Below are positions 33,503 through 42,517 of a stretch of 64,000 nt of DNA, in pieces. The stretch spans positions 1 through 64,000 of the forward strand of contig NZ_CVRM01000001.1 in the NCBI RefSeq assembly GCF_001258055.1, in the 5' to 3' direction. The position numbers and the translations under genes are program-made. Every line of letters begins with the position of its first letter. Position 1 is the stretch's first letter. The notes under the pieces were generated by a model. It was given only the letters and a program-made list of their open reading frames with translations. It was not told where the DNA came from and did not search any database. The DNA comes from Phaeobacter italicus. Its GTDB lineage: Bacteria > Pseudomonadota > Alphaproteobacteria > Rhodobacterales > Rhodobacteraceae.

Positions 33503-35167
33503 TCAGGCGCCGCTGGGGTCGCGCCAGCGATTGGCGATCGGATAGCGGCGATCCAGCCAGAACGCCCGCGGTGTCAGCCGTGCCCCCGGCGCCGACTGGA
33601 AGCGTTTGTATTCACTGATGTAAATCAGGTGCTCCACGCGTTTGGCGACCTCACGATCAAACCCCGCCGCAACACAATCGGCAATCGAAGCCTCCTGATC
33701 CACCAGCATCTCCAAAAGCGCGTCCAGTTCAGGATAATCCGGCAGGCTGTCGCTGTCCTTCTGATCCTCCCGCAGCTCGGCGGAGGGCGGCTTGTCGATA
33801 ACGCTGGGGCGGATCACTTCCCCCTCCGGGCCCATCATCCAGGGTCGGTGGTTGGCATTGCGCCAGCGGCAGGTCTCAAAGACGCGGGTCTTGTAGAGAT
33901 CCTTGATCGGGTTATAGCCGCCGTTCATGTCGCCATAGATCGTGGCATAGCCCACCGCGACCTCGGATTTATTGCCGGTGGTCAGCAGCATCTCGCCAAA
34001 TTTGTTCGACATTGCCATCAACAGCAGGCCGCGCAGGCGGGACTGGATGTTCTCTTCCGTCAGCCCCTCTTCCAGACCGGCAAACAGCGGGGCCAGCGTG
34101 TTGGTGATGGCCGCGCGCCCCTCTGAAATCGGCACATAGTCGTAATGCACGCCCAGCGCCTTGGCCACCGCCTCGGCATCATCAAGCGAGCCCTGCGAGG
34201 TATATTCAGACGGCAGCATCACACAACGGACATTCTCGGCCCCAAGGGCGTCCACGGCAATCGCCGCCACCAGCGCGGAATCGACCCCGCCCGAAAGCCC
34301 CAAAAGCACCTTCTTGAAGCCGGTTTTGCGCATGTAGTCCCGCAGCGCATAGGTCATAACCTGATAGTCCTGCTCCCATGCGTCGGGCAGGCTGGCCTTT
34401 TCTCCCTCAACCGCACGCCACCCGTCGGGGGTGCGCTCCAGATCAAGGTGCTGGATCGCCTCGTCAAAAACCGGCATCTGCAGCGCCAGCGCGCCACCGG
34501 GGTTCAATACAAAAGACCCCCCATCAAAGACCTGATCGTCCTGACCGCCCACCATATTGAGGTAGATCACCGGCAGACCGGTTTCGACGGTGCGCGCCAC
34601 CATCAGGTTCTGCCGCACCTCCATCTTGTTGCGATAATAGGGCGAGCCGTTCGGGATCAGCAGGAACTCTGCCCCTGTTTCCGCCAGGGTCTCGGCCACA
34701 TCCTCGTACCAGCCATCTTCACAGATCGGGCTGCCGATGCGCACGCCGCCGACGGCGTAGGGGCCGCCAAGCGGACCGGATTGGAACAGGCGCACCTCGT
34801 CGAAGACGGTCGCATTGGGCAGATGGTGTTTCAGCACCTGCGCGCTGATCTTGCCGCCCTGCAGGATCAGGTAAGCGTTGTAGAGATTGCCATCCCGAAC
34901 CCAGGGGCTGCCGATCGCCAGCGCCGGTCCATCGGCGCAATCGGCGGCCAACCGCTCAACCTCGGCGATGGCGCTTTGGTGGAAAATGGGCTTCTGGATC
35001 AGGTCCTGGGTGTTGTAACCGGTGATGAACATCTCCGGCAAAGCAACCAGATCGGCACCCGCCTCCTTGCCTGCGGCCCAGGCCGCGCGGGCCTTGTCTG
35101 CATTGCCTGCGATATCCCCGACAGTGGGATTGAGCTGCGCCAGTGTCACGCGGAAACGATCGGCCAT
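33503..35167 (-). CDS. nadE: Glutamine-dependent NAD+ synthetase
   Basis: This 554-residue two-domain enzyme converts deamido-NAD to NAD+ using glutamine. The N-terminal nitrilase-type amidase holds the triad E45 (LPEMFITGY), K113 (VLKHHLPN) and C149 (SPICEDGWYED). The C-terminal synthetase has the PP-loop SGGVDS at 292-297. The order is that of the bacterial long NadE. The start at 35167 follows AAGGA; the long upstream in-frame extension has no protein-like features. It is divergent from the MORN gene. Confidence 0.95.
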   Translation of the reverse strand: MADRFRVTLAQLNPTVGDIAGNADKARAAWAAGKEAGADLVALPEMFITGYNTQDLIQKPIFHQSAIAEVERLAADCADGPALAIGSPWVRDGNLYNAYLILQGGKISAQVLKHHLPNATVFDEVRLFQSGPLGGPYAVGGVRIGSPICEDGWYEDVAETLAETGAEFLLIPNGSPYYRNKMEVRQNLMVARTVETGLPVIYLNMVGGQDDQVFDGGSFVLNPGGALALQMPVFDEAIQHLDLERTPDGWRAVEGEKASLPDAWEQDYQVMTYALRDYMRKTGFKKVLLGLSGGVDSALVAAIAVDALGAENVRCVMLPSEYTSQGSLDDAEAVAKALGVHYDYVPISEGRAAITNTLAPLFAGLEEGLTEENIQSRLRGLLLMAMSNKFGEMLLTTGNKSEVAVGYATIYGDMNGGYNPIKDLYKTRVFETCRWRNANHRPWMMGPEGEVIRPSVIDKPPSAELREDQKDSDSLPDYPELDALLEMLVDQEASIADCVAAGFDREVAKRVEHLIYISEYKRFQSAPGARLTPRAFWLDRRYPIANRWRDPSGA

Positions 35168-35338
35168 CCTGCTTGCGTCCTTCGATAATCCTGCCCAATG
35201 CCCATAAACAGATAGCGCCGCGAGGGAAAGACCACAGCGCCAAAAGACATTGCGGCAGCAGCGGCTGTGGCATAGTTTCCAGACAAACCCCATAATAAGA
35301 CCACCAAACCGGCTCCCTCCATGGCAAGCAGAGAATTC

Positions 35339-36850
35339 ATGACCCGTCTTTTCCCCTCCGCACTCCTGACCTCTGCGCTTGCGCTCGGCGTCTTTGCACC
35401 GACCCTGCCCGCCCGCGCCCAGGACGAGGGCAAGATCCTCACCACCCAGGACGAGATCGGCGGTATCTACGAGGGCACATTCCGGGGCGGCCTGCAGCAC
35501 GGCACCGGCACCTACACCCTGCCCAATGGCTATCAGTACAGCGGCGAGTGGGTCGACGGAGAGGTCCGCGGCCGCGGCGTTGCCCGCTTCCCCAATGGGT
35601 CAGTCTACGAAGGTGAATTCGCCAAGGGCAAACCCGAAGGCGCAGGCAAGATCACCTTTGCCGATGGCGGCACCTATGAAGGTGAATGGTCAGACGGTGT
35701 GATCAGCGGCCAGGGCGTTGCGGTCTATGCCAATGGCGCCCGCTACGAAGGGGGCTTTCGCGACGCCAAACACCACGGCAAGGGCGTGATGCAGAACCCC
35801 GGCGGCTATATCTATGACGGCGACTGGGTTGACGGGCGCAAGAACGGCACCGCCAAAATCACCTACCCCGATGGGGCCACCTACGAGGGCGAGGTCAGCG
35901 ATGGCCAGCTGCAAGGCACCGGCACGCTTACCATGCCGGACGGTCTGATCTACGAAGGCGAATGGGCCCAGAACCAGATGAACGGCACCGGCAAGCTGAC
36001 CCAGCCCAATGGTGACATCTACGAAGGCCCGCTGGTCGCAGGGCGCCGTCAGGGTGAAGGCAAGCAGATCCACGCCAATGGCGATGTCTATATCGGCAAC
36101 TTCGAAGATGACCTGCGTCACGGCGAAGGCACCTTCACCAAGACGGATGGCTACGTCTACACAGGTGAATGGCTGGCAGGCCAGATCGAAGGTCAGGGCA
36201 AGGTCACTTACCCTGATGGCTCTGTATACGAAGGCCAGTTCCGCGACGATCTTGCCGATGGTGTGGGCAAGATCACCTACCCTGATGGCTCTACCTATGA
36301 AGGGGACTGGGTCGCTGGCGTGATCGAAGGCACCGGCACCACAACCTATCCCAACGGTCTGGTCTACACAGGCGAATTCAAGAACGCCAAGAACGAAGGC
36401 CAGGGCGTGATGACCTACCCTGACGGGTATCGCTACGAAGGTGGCTGGAAAGACGGCGAACGCCACGGCGAGGCGGTTGTGACCTACCCCGACGGCTCCG
36501 TCTACACCGGCAGCTTTGCCAACAGCCAGCGGCACGGCACCGGCAAGATCGTGATGGCGGACGGCTTCTCTTATGAAGGGGACTGGAAAGAGGGCAAGAT
36601 CAGCGGCCAGGGCGTGGCCACCTATGCCAATGGCGATGTCTACGAGGGCAGTTTCCTGAACTCCAAACGCCAGGGCCCCGGCGTGATGCGCTATGCCAGC
36701 GGTCAGGAGGCAGAAGGCACCTGGGAAAACGGCGCGCTCAAGATCCAGGACAGCACGGCACCCGCATCACAGGATGGTGCCAGCGAGGCAGACAGCGCCG
36801 ATACACCCGCAACCGACCCTGCCCCCGCAACCGCCAGCGACGGCAACTGA
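35339..36850 (+). CDS. Secreted MORN-repeat protein
   Basis: This 503-residue protein begins with a signal peptide (TRLFPSALLTSALALGVFAPTLPARAQ). From about residue 40 to 470 it is built of 19 consecutive MORN units of 23 residues, each based on Y-x-G-x-W/F-x(4-5)-G-x-G-x(4)-P-D/N-G. The last unit is degenerate (QEAEGTW) and is followed by an Ala/Pro/Asp-rich tail. MORN arrays are elongated beta-sheets that bind lipids or partner proteins. An array this long and exported to the periplasm or surface suggests a scaffold or envelope role. An in-frame ATG at 35321 is an alternative start. Confidence 0.9.
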   Translation: MTRLFPSALLTSALALGVFAPTLPARAQDEGKILTTQDEIGGIYEGTFRGGLQHGTGTYTLPNGYQYSGEWVDGEVRGRGVARFPNGSVYEGEFAKGKPEGAGKITFADGGTYEGEWSDGVISGQGVAVYANGARYEGGFRDAKHHGKGVMQNPGGYIYDGDWVDGRKNGTAKITYPDGATYEGEVSDGQLQGTGTLTMPDGLIYEGEWAQNQMNGTGKLTQPNGDIYEGPLVAGRRQGEGKQIHANGDVYIGNFEDDLRHGEGTFTKTDGYVYTGEWLAGQIEGQGKVTYPDGSVYEGQFRDDLADGVGKITYPDGSTYEGDWVAGVIEGTGTTTYPNGLVYTGEFKNAKNEGQGVMTYPDGYRYEGGWKDGERHGEAVVTYPDGSVYTGSFANSQRHGTGKIVMADGFSYEGDWKEGKISGQGVATYANGDVYEGSFLNSKRQGPGVMRYASGQEAEGTWENGALKIQDSTAPASQDGASEADSADTPATDPAPATASDGN

Positions 36851-36977
36851 TCCACGCCGGATCGTGGCAGGCAGGCGTGGTCATTGCGTGGCGCCTGCCC
36901 CACCCTTGTGACATGTTGCGCGTTTTGCGTGAAATTCTGTCTTTCCATTCGCATCCTGCTCTGTATAACTCTGCGTC

Positions 36978-37064
36978 ATGACCATGCGTGCAGATATCCT
37001 TCGCTCCGCCACCGCGTTTCGCGGTGCAGATCTGCGCGCCCTACTGATCCTAATCCGCCTCTGA
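36978..37064 (+). CDS. Leucine leader peptide of leuA
   Basis: A 28-codon reading frame, MTMRADILRSATAFRGADLR followed by ALLILIRL, ends 85 bp before leuA. The last eight codons hold four leucines (CTA, CTG, CTA, CTC) and two isoleucines, the hallmark of a branched-chain amino-acid attenuator. The start could also be the ATG two codons later. The RNA segment GCGCGCC at 37034-37040 lies just before the leucine codons and can pair with a later GGCGCGC, as expected for a switching leader. Confidence 0.82.
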   Translation: MTMRADILRSATAFRGADLRALLILIRL

Positions 37065-37073
37065 GCGTGCCAT

Positions 37074-37125
37074 CCGGCGCGCCCGCTCAGAGGGGAAGGC
37101 ATGCGCGCCATCAGGATTGGTTTTT
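37074..37125 (+). promoter_or_regulatory. leuA attenuator terminator hairpin
   Basis: GGCGCGC (37076-37082) pairs with GCGCGCC (37103-37109). The helix can extend by ATCC pairing with GGAT across a bulge, and is followed by TTGG and five T. The same GGCGCGC can instead pair with GCGCGCC at 37034-37040 inside the leader peptide. The two pairings exclude each other, which is the logic of an attenuator controlled by ribosome stalling at leucine codons. Confidence 0.7.
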
Positions 37126-37149
37126 AGGACAGACAAGAAAGATACCGAC

Positions 37150-38721
37150 ATGACGACTGCAGCTGACAAAGATCGCGTCTTGATCTTCGACACCACCTTG
37201 CGCGATGGCGAGCAGAGCCCCGGCGCAACCATGACCCATGACGAAAAGCTCGAGATCGCAGAGCTGCTGGACGATATGGGCGTCGACATCATCGAGGCGG
37301 GCTTTCCCATCGCCTCCGAAGGTGACTTCAAAGCGGTAAGCGAAATTGCCGAACGCTCCAAGAACTCCGTGATCTGTGGTCTGGCGCGCGCCAACTTCAA
37401 GGATATCGACCGCTGCGCCGAAGCGGTGCGCAAATCCGCTCAGCCGCGCATCCACACCTTTATCGGCACCTCGCCCCTGCATCGCGCCATCCCCAACCTC
37501 ACCATGGATGAGATGGCAGAGAAGATCCACGAAACGGTCACCCATGCCCGCAACCTGGTGGACAACGTACAGTGGTCCCCGATGGATGCGACGCGCACCG
37601 AATGGGACTATCTCTGCCGGGTGATCGAGATCGCCATCAAGGCAGGCGCGACCACCATCAACATCCCCGACACCGTGGGTTACACCGCCCCGGTCGAAAG
37701 CGCCGATCTGATCAAGCGCCTGATCGAGACCGTTCCGGGTGCCGATGACGTGATCTTTGCCACCCATTGCCACAACGACCTCGGCATGGCGACCGCCAAC
37801 GCGCTGGCCGCTGTGGCCGGTGGCGCGCGTCAGATCGAATGCACCATCAACGGTCTGGGCGAACGCGCGGGCAACACCGCGCTGGAAGAGGTCGTCATGG
37901 CGCTGAAGGTGCGCAATGACATCATGCCGTTCCACACTGGCATCGACACCAAGAAAATCATGCACATCTCGCGCCGCGTCTCGACCGTGTCCGGCTTCGT
38001 GGTGCAGCCGAACAAGGCCATCGTGGGCAAGAACGCCTTTGCCCATGAAAGCGGCATCCATCAGGATGGCATGCTGAAGAACAAAGAAACCTTTGAAATC
38101 ATGCGCCCCGAAGATGTGGGCATCGCCGGCACCTCCCTGCCCTTGGGCAAACACTCCGGCCGCGCAGCCCTGCGCGACAAGCTGAGCCAGCTCGGCTTTG
38201 AGGTGGGCGACAACCAGCTGAAGGATCTCTTTGTCCGCTTCAAGGAGCTGGCTGACCGCAAGAAAGAGGTCTTTGACGACGACATCATCGCGCTGATGCG
38301 CACCGGCGGGGATGACGACGATCACCTCAAGCTGGTTTCGATGAAAGTGGTCTGCGGCACCGGCGGCCCGGCGGAATCCACCATCGAGATGGAAGTCGAC
38401 GGCAAGGACGTGACCGAGGCCGCAGAGGGCGACGGCCCGGTTGATGCAACCTTCAAGGCAATCCGCAAGATCCACCCGAACGCCGCGCATCTGCAGCTCT
38501 ATCAGGTGCACGCCGTGACCGAAGGCACCGACGCGCAGGCCACGGTGTCTGTCCGTCTGGAAGAAGACGGCGTGATCGCCACGGGCGAAAGCGCGAACAC
38601 CGACACGGTTGTCGCCTCTGCCGCGGCCTATATCAGCGCCCTCAACCGCCTGATCGTGCGCCGCAGCAAAATGGGCGAAGGCGCCGACACGCGCGAGATC
38701 TCCTATAAGGACATCACCTGA
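37150..38721 (+). CDS. leuA: 2-isopropylmalate synthase
   Basis: This 523-residue enzyme condenses 2-ketoisovalerate with acetyl-CoA, the first step of leucine synthesis. The HMGL-like barrel begins FDTTLRDGEQSPGA, carries the metal ligands in THCHNDLGMATAN, and has GLGERAGNTALEEV and the HESGIHQDGML motif. The C-terminal LeuA regulatory domain (about residues 390-523) binds leucine for feedback inhibition. The ATG at 37150 lies 25 nt after the attenuator T-run. Regulation is thus expected at both the RNA and the enzyme level. Confidence 0.96.
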   Translation: MTTAADKDRVLIFDTTLRDGEQSPGATMTHDEKLEIAELLDDMGVDIIEAGFPIASEGDFKAVSEIAERSKNSVICGLARANFKDIDRCAEAVRKSAQPRIHTFIGTSPLHRAIPNLTMDEMAEKIHETVTHARNLVDNVQWSPMDATRTEWDYLCRVIEIAIKAGATTINIPDTVGYTAPVESADLIKRLIETVPGADDVIFATHCHNDLGMATANALAAVAGGARQIECTINGLGERAGNTALEEVVMALKVRNDIMPFHTGIDTKKIMHISRRVSTVSGFVVQPNKAIVGKNAFAHESGIHQDGMLKNKETFEIMRPEDVGIAGTSLPLGKHSGRAALRDKLSQLGFEVGDNQLKDLFVRFKELADRKKEVFDDDIIALMRTGGDDDDHLKLVSMKVVCGTGGPAESTIEMEVDGKDVTEAAEGDGPVDATFKAIRKIHPNAAHLQLYQVHAVTEGTDAQATVSVRLEEDGVIATGESANTDTVVASAAAYISALNRLIVRRSKMGEGADTREISYKDIT

Positions 38722-38756
38722 TCAACCTTTTGATCTGAAACGCATATCCCAACAAC

Positions 38757-38784
38757 AAAGGCCACCCATCGGGTGGCCTTTTCC
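38757..38784 (+). terminator. Terminator of leuA
   Basis: AAAGGCCACCC and GGGTGGCCTTT form an 11-bp stem around a short ATC loop, followed by T residues. It is 36 bp after the stop codon. Confidence 0.9.
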
Positions 38785-38841
38785 GTGTCGTAGCTGGGTC
38801 GTCACAGTGGGGTCACAGTGGCGTCGCTGGGTCGGTCCTGC

Positions 38842-39642
38842 TCAGCCCAGTTGACTGAACAGCTTGGTCAGCCGCTTTGCCTCATCCTCGGTGCCGTAGG
38901 GCGCGTTCACGATGAACATGCCAGAACCCACCATCCGGTGCCCCTCTCGCGCCGGGGGAAAGCGGACTTCGTGACGCAACACGCCCGGCAGGTCCTGCGC
39001 CTCCAGCGCGTTCAGCATCGGCTTATGCGCCCCATCGGTCAGGATCGGGTACCACAGGGCAATCACGCCAACATTCCATTTGCGGTGCAGCTTGGCGATA
39101 TGGCCGGGGATCTGGGCATAGTCACGCTTGATCTCGTAACTCGGGTCAATCAACAGCATGCCGCGTCGCGGTGTCGGTGGCGCCAATGACAACGCCAGTT
39201 CAAATCCGTCCTGCTGATGCACCCTGACGCGCCCGCCTTTGGCATGAGGCCGCATCGCCTGGCGCAGCGCCGCGTTTTCCTGCGGGTGCAGCTCGGCAAA
39301 GTTGAGACTGTCGCCCTCGCGCAAAAGATGCGCCGCAATCATCGGCGAGCCGGGATAGGCGGCTGCCCCGTGGGCGGCCCGAGTCCTGGCAATCGCCTCT
39401 GCCAACGGATGATCCTGCGCCAGCAAAGCGTCATTCAGAAGGCGGCTGATGCCTGCCTCGGCCTCTCCCGTCTTGACCGCCTCCGCCGCGTCCAGCTGAT
39501 AGAGCCCGCGCCCTGCGTGGGTCTCCAGATAGCTGAGCGGCTTATCCTTTTGGGTGAGATAGGCCAGCATCCGCGCCAACAGCGCGTGTTTCTGAACGTC
39601 CGCCAGATTTCCGGCGTGATAGATATGTTGATATGACAGCAT
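38842..39642 (-). CDS. rlmJ: 23S rRNA (adenine-2030-N6)-methyltransferase RlmJ
   Basis: This 266-residue SAM-dependent enzyme methylates A2030 of 23S rRNA. The N-terminus MLSYQHIYHAGNLADVQKHALLARML is diagnostic for RlmJ. The SAM loop is YLETHAGRGLY and the catalytic N6-adenine motif is LLIDPSYE (D-P-P/S-Y). The C-terminal IVNAPYG segment is also typical. It is convergent with leuA. Confidence 0.94.
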   Translation of the reverse strand: MLSYQHIYHAGNLADVQKHALLARMLAYLTQKDKPLSYLETHAGRGLYQLDAAEAVKTGEAEAGISRLLNDALLAQDHPLAEAIARTRAAHGAAAYPGSPMIAAHLLREGDSLNFAELHPQENAALRQAMRPHAKGGRVRVHQQDGFELALSLAPPTPRRGMLLIDPSYEIKRDYAQIPGHIAKLHRKWNVGVIALWYPILTDGAHKPMLNALEAQDLPGVLRHEVRFPPAREGHRMVGSGMFIVNAPYGTEDEAKRLTKLFSQLG

Positions 39643-39871
39643 CCCTGCCCTCTAACGCCAAAACCGCCACCGCGAAAGTCCCTGACGCAACGTGAAGCAC
39701 ACACGCGCCTGCCTCCGCTGCGCCGCGAACATCGCCCCCACCACCATGTTCCGCAACAGCCCGATGATGGGGCACACCCATCAATGCCCTCCACGGGCCC
39801 CCTTGCAAGCGGCGGAAAGGTGCCATTTGTCCCGAATCCGCCCTTTCGCGACGTGCAACCCCTGCTTATAA

Positions 39872-40981
<1,110 letters not shown>

Positions 40982-41037
40982 TGGGCACACGCAGAACCGC
41001 GCCCCGCGCGGGCTCTGCATGACCTGAAAGGGAACCC

Positions 41038-41988
41038 TTGGCCAAAGATCGGTCCCAGCGCGATGATTATGCGGCCCCGCTGCGTCGTTTGCTGACCGGG
41101 GTTGTCTGCCTGTGCCTGCTCGCCCTCTTTCTGATCTGGCGGATCGACAGCCCGCGCGTCGAACGGTTCCGCGCGCAGGTGATCGACGCGGTGGTGCCCA
41201 GCATGGACTGGGCCATGATCCCGGTCGAAGGGGCAATCAACCTGTTCCGCGACTTCCAAAGCTATCAGCGCCTTGCCGAACAGAACCGCGAGCTGCGCAG
41301 CGAATTGCGCCAGATGAGCGCCTGGAAAGAGGCCGCACTGCAGCTGGAACAGGAAAACGCCCGTCTGCTTGATCTCAACAACGTCCGCCTTGATCCGCGT
41401 CTCACCTATGTGACCGGTGTGGTCATGGCCGACAGCGGCTCGCCGTTTCGCCAGTCGGTGATCCTCAACGTTGGCGCCCGCGATGGGGTGCGGGATGGCT
41501 GGGCCGCGATGGACGGCATCGGCCTTGTGGGCCGGATTTCGGGCACCGGGCAGAACACCTCCCGCGTGATCCTGCTGACAGATGCCTCCAGCGCCGTGCC
41601 CGCGATGATCCAACCCTCCGGCCAAAGCACGCTGGTCGCGGGCGACAATAGCCCCGCCCCGGTGATCGACTTTCTTGAAAACCCCGATCTGGTGCGCCCT
41701 GGCGACCGCGTTGTCACCTCTGGCGATGGGCAGGTCTTTCCGGCGGGTCTGCTGATCGGTCAGGTGACACAAGACCGTTTTGGCCGCCTGCGGGTGCGCC
41801 TGTCGGCCGATTACGAACGGCTGGAATTTCTGCGGGTGCTGCGCCATCACGGCTCTGAGGTGATCCGCGACCCCGGCGGGTTGATCGTGCCGGCGCCCGG
41901 CACCGGCACCATCCCCCGCCCGCGCCCCGAAGGACTGGGGGCAGACACCGGCGACGGGACAGAGCCTGCGGAGACCGAGGATGGCTAA
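41038..41988 (+). CDS. mreC: Rod shape-determining protein MreC
   Basis: This 316-residue bitopic protein has a basic N-terminus, one membrane helix (LLTGVVCLCLLALFLIW), a coiled coil (LAEQNRELRSELRQMSAWKEAALQLEQENARLLDL in part) and the periplasmic MreC beta-domain with GARDGVRDGWAAMDG and VGRISGTGQNTSRVILLTD. It links the cytoplasmic MreB filaments to PBP2. The start is a TTG at 41038 with AAGGGA upstream. The C-terminal tail is Pro/Gly-rich. Its end overlaps mreD by 8 bp. Confidence 0.94.
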   Translation: MAKDRSQRDDYAAPLRRLLTGVVCLCLLALFLIWRIDSPRVERFRAQVIDAVVPSMDWAMIPVEGAINLFRDFQSYQRLAEQNRELRSELRQMSAWKEAALQLEQENARLLDLNNVRLDPRLTYVTGVVMADSGSPFRQSVILNVGARDGVRDGWAAMDGIGLVGRISGTGQNTSRVILLTDASSAVPAMIQPSGQSTLVAGDNSPAPVIDFLENPDLVRPGDRVVTSGDGQVFPAGLLIGQVTQDRFGRLRVRLSADYERLEFLRVLRHHGSEVIRDPGGLIVPAPGTGTIPRPRPEGLGADTGDGTEPAETEDG

Positions 41989-42517
41989 CACCTCCCCGGC
42001 GCGGATCTGGGTCATGCGGGCCGCCTTTCCGGCCCTCTCGCTTCTGGTGATCTTTCTGCACCTTCTGCCGCTGTCCACCCTGCCCTCTCGCTGGGCGCCG
42101 CCCGACGTGATGATGGCGCTGGTGATGGCCTGGGCCGTGCGTCGCCCCGATTTTGTCCCGACCCTCAGCATCGCCTTCACCTTCCTGATGGCCGATCTGC
42201 TGTTTCAGCGCCCACCGGGGCTGATTGCGCTCTTGGTGGTGCTCGGCGCGAGCTTTCTGAAATCGCAGGTCCACCCCCACCGGGAAACCGCCTTTCTCGG
42301 GGAATGGGTCAGTGTCGGAATTGTGATCGTCGCCATCACCCTCAGCAACCGGCTGATCCTTGCCGTGCTCAGTGTCGAACAGCCATCCTTGGGTTTGATT
42401 CTGATCCAGATGGTGGCAACATTGGCCGTCTATCCGCTGATCGTCCTGATCAGCGAAAGCCTCTTGGGCGTTCAGAAACTCTCGCCTGCCGAAGCAGAAG
42501 CTCTGGGAAGCCGCTGA
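41981..42517 (+). CDS. mreD: Rod shape-determining protein MreD
   Basis: This 178-residue integral membrane protein has five to six hydrophobic segments, including AFPALSLLVIFLHLLPL, MMALVMAWAVRRPDFVP, ALLVVLGASFLKSQ, VGIVIVAITLSNRLILAVL and LIQMVATLAVYPLIVLI. It works with MreC and RodA in the elongasome. It overlaps mreC, and its stop shares a base with the mrdA start (TGATG), so the three are translationally coupled. Confidence 0.92.
   Translation: MANTSPARIWVMRAAFPALSLLVIFLHLLPLSTLPSRWAPPDVMMALVMAWAVRRPDFVPTLSIAFTFLMADLLFQRPPGLIALLVVLGASFLKSQVHPHRETAFLGEWVSVGIVIVAITLSNRLILAVLSVEQPSLGLILIQMVATLAVYPLIVLISESLLGVQKLSPAEAEALGSR

Noticed and set aside
35400-36740. Possible tandem-repeat DNA or CRISPR-like array
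   Set aside because: The 69-bp periodicity is explained by the 23-residue MORN repeats of the encoded protein.
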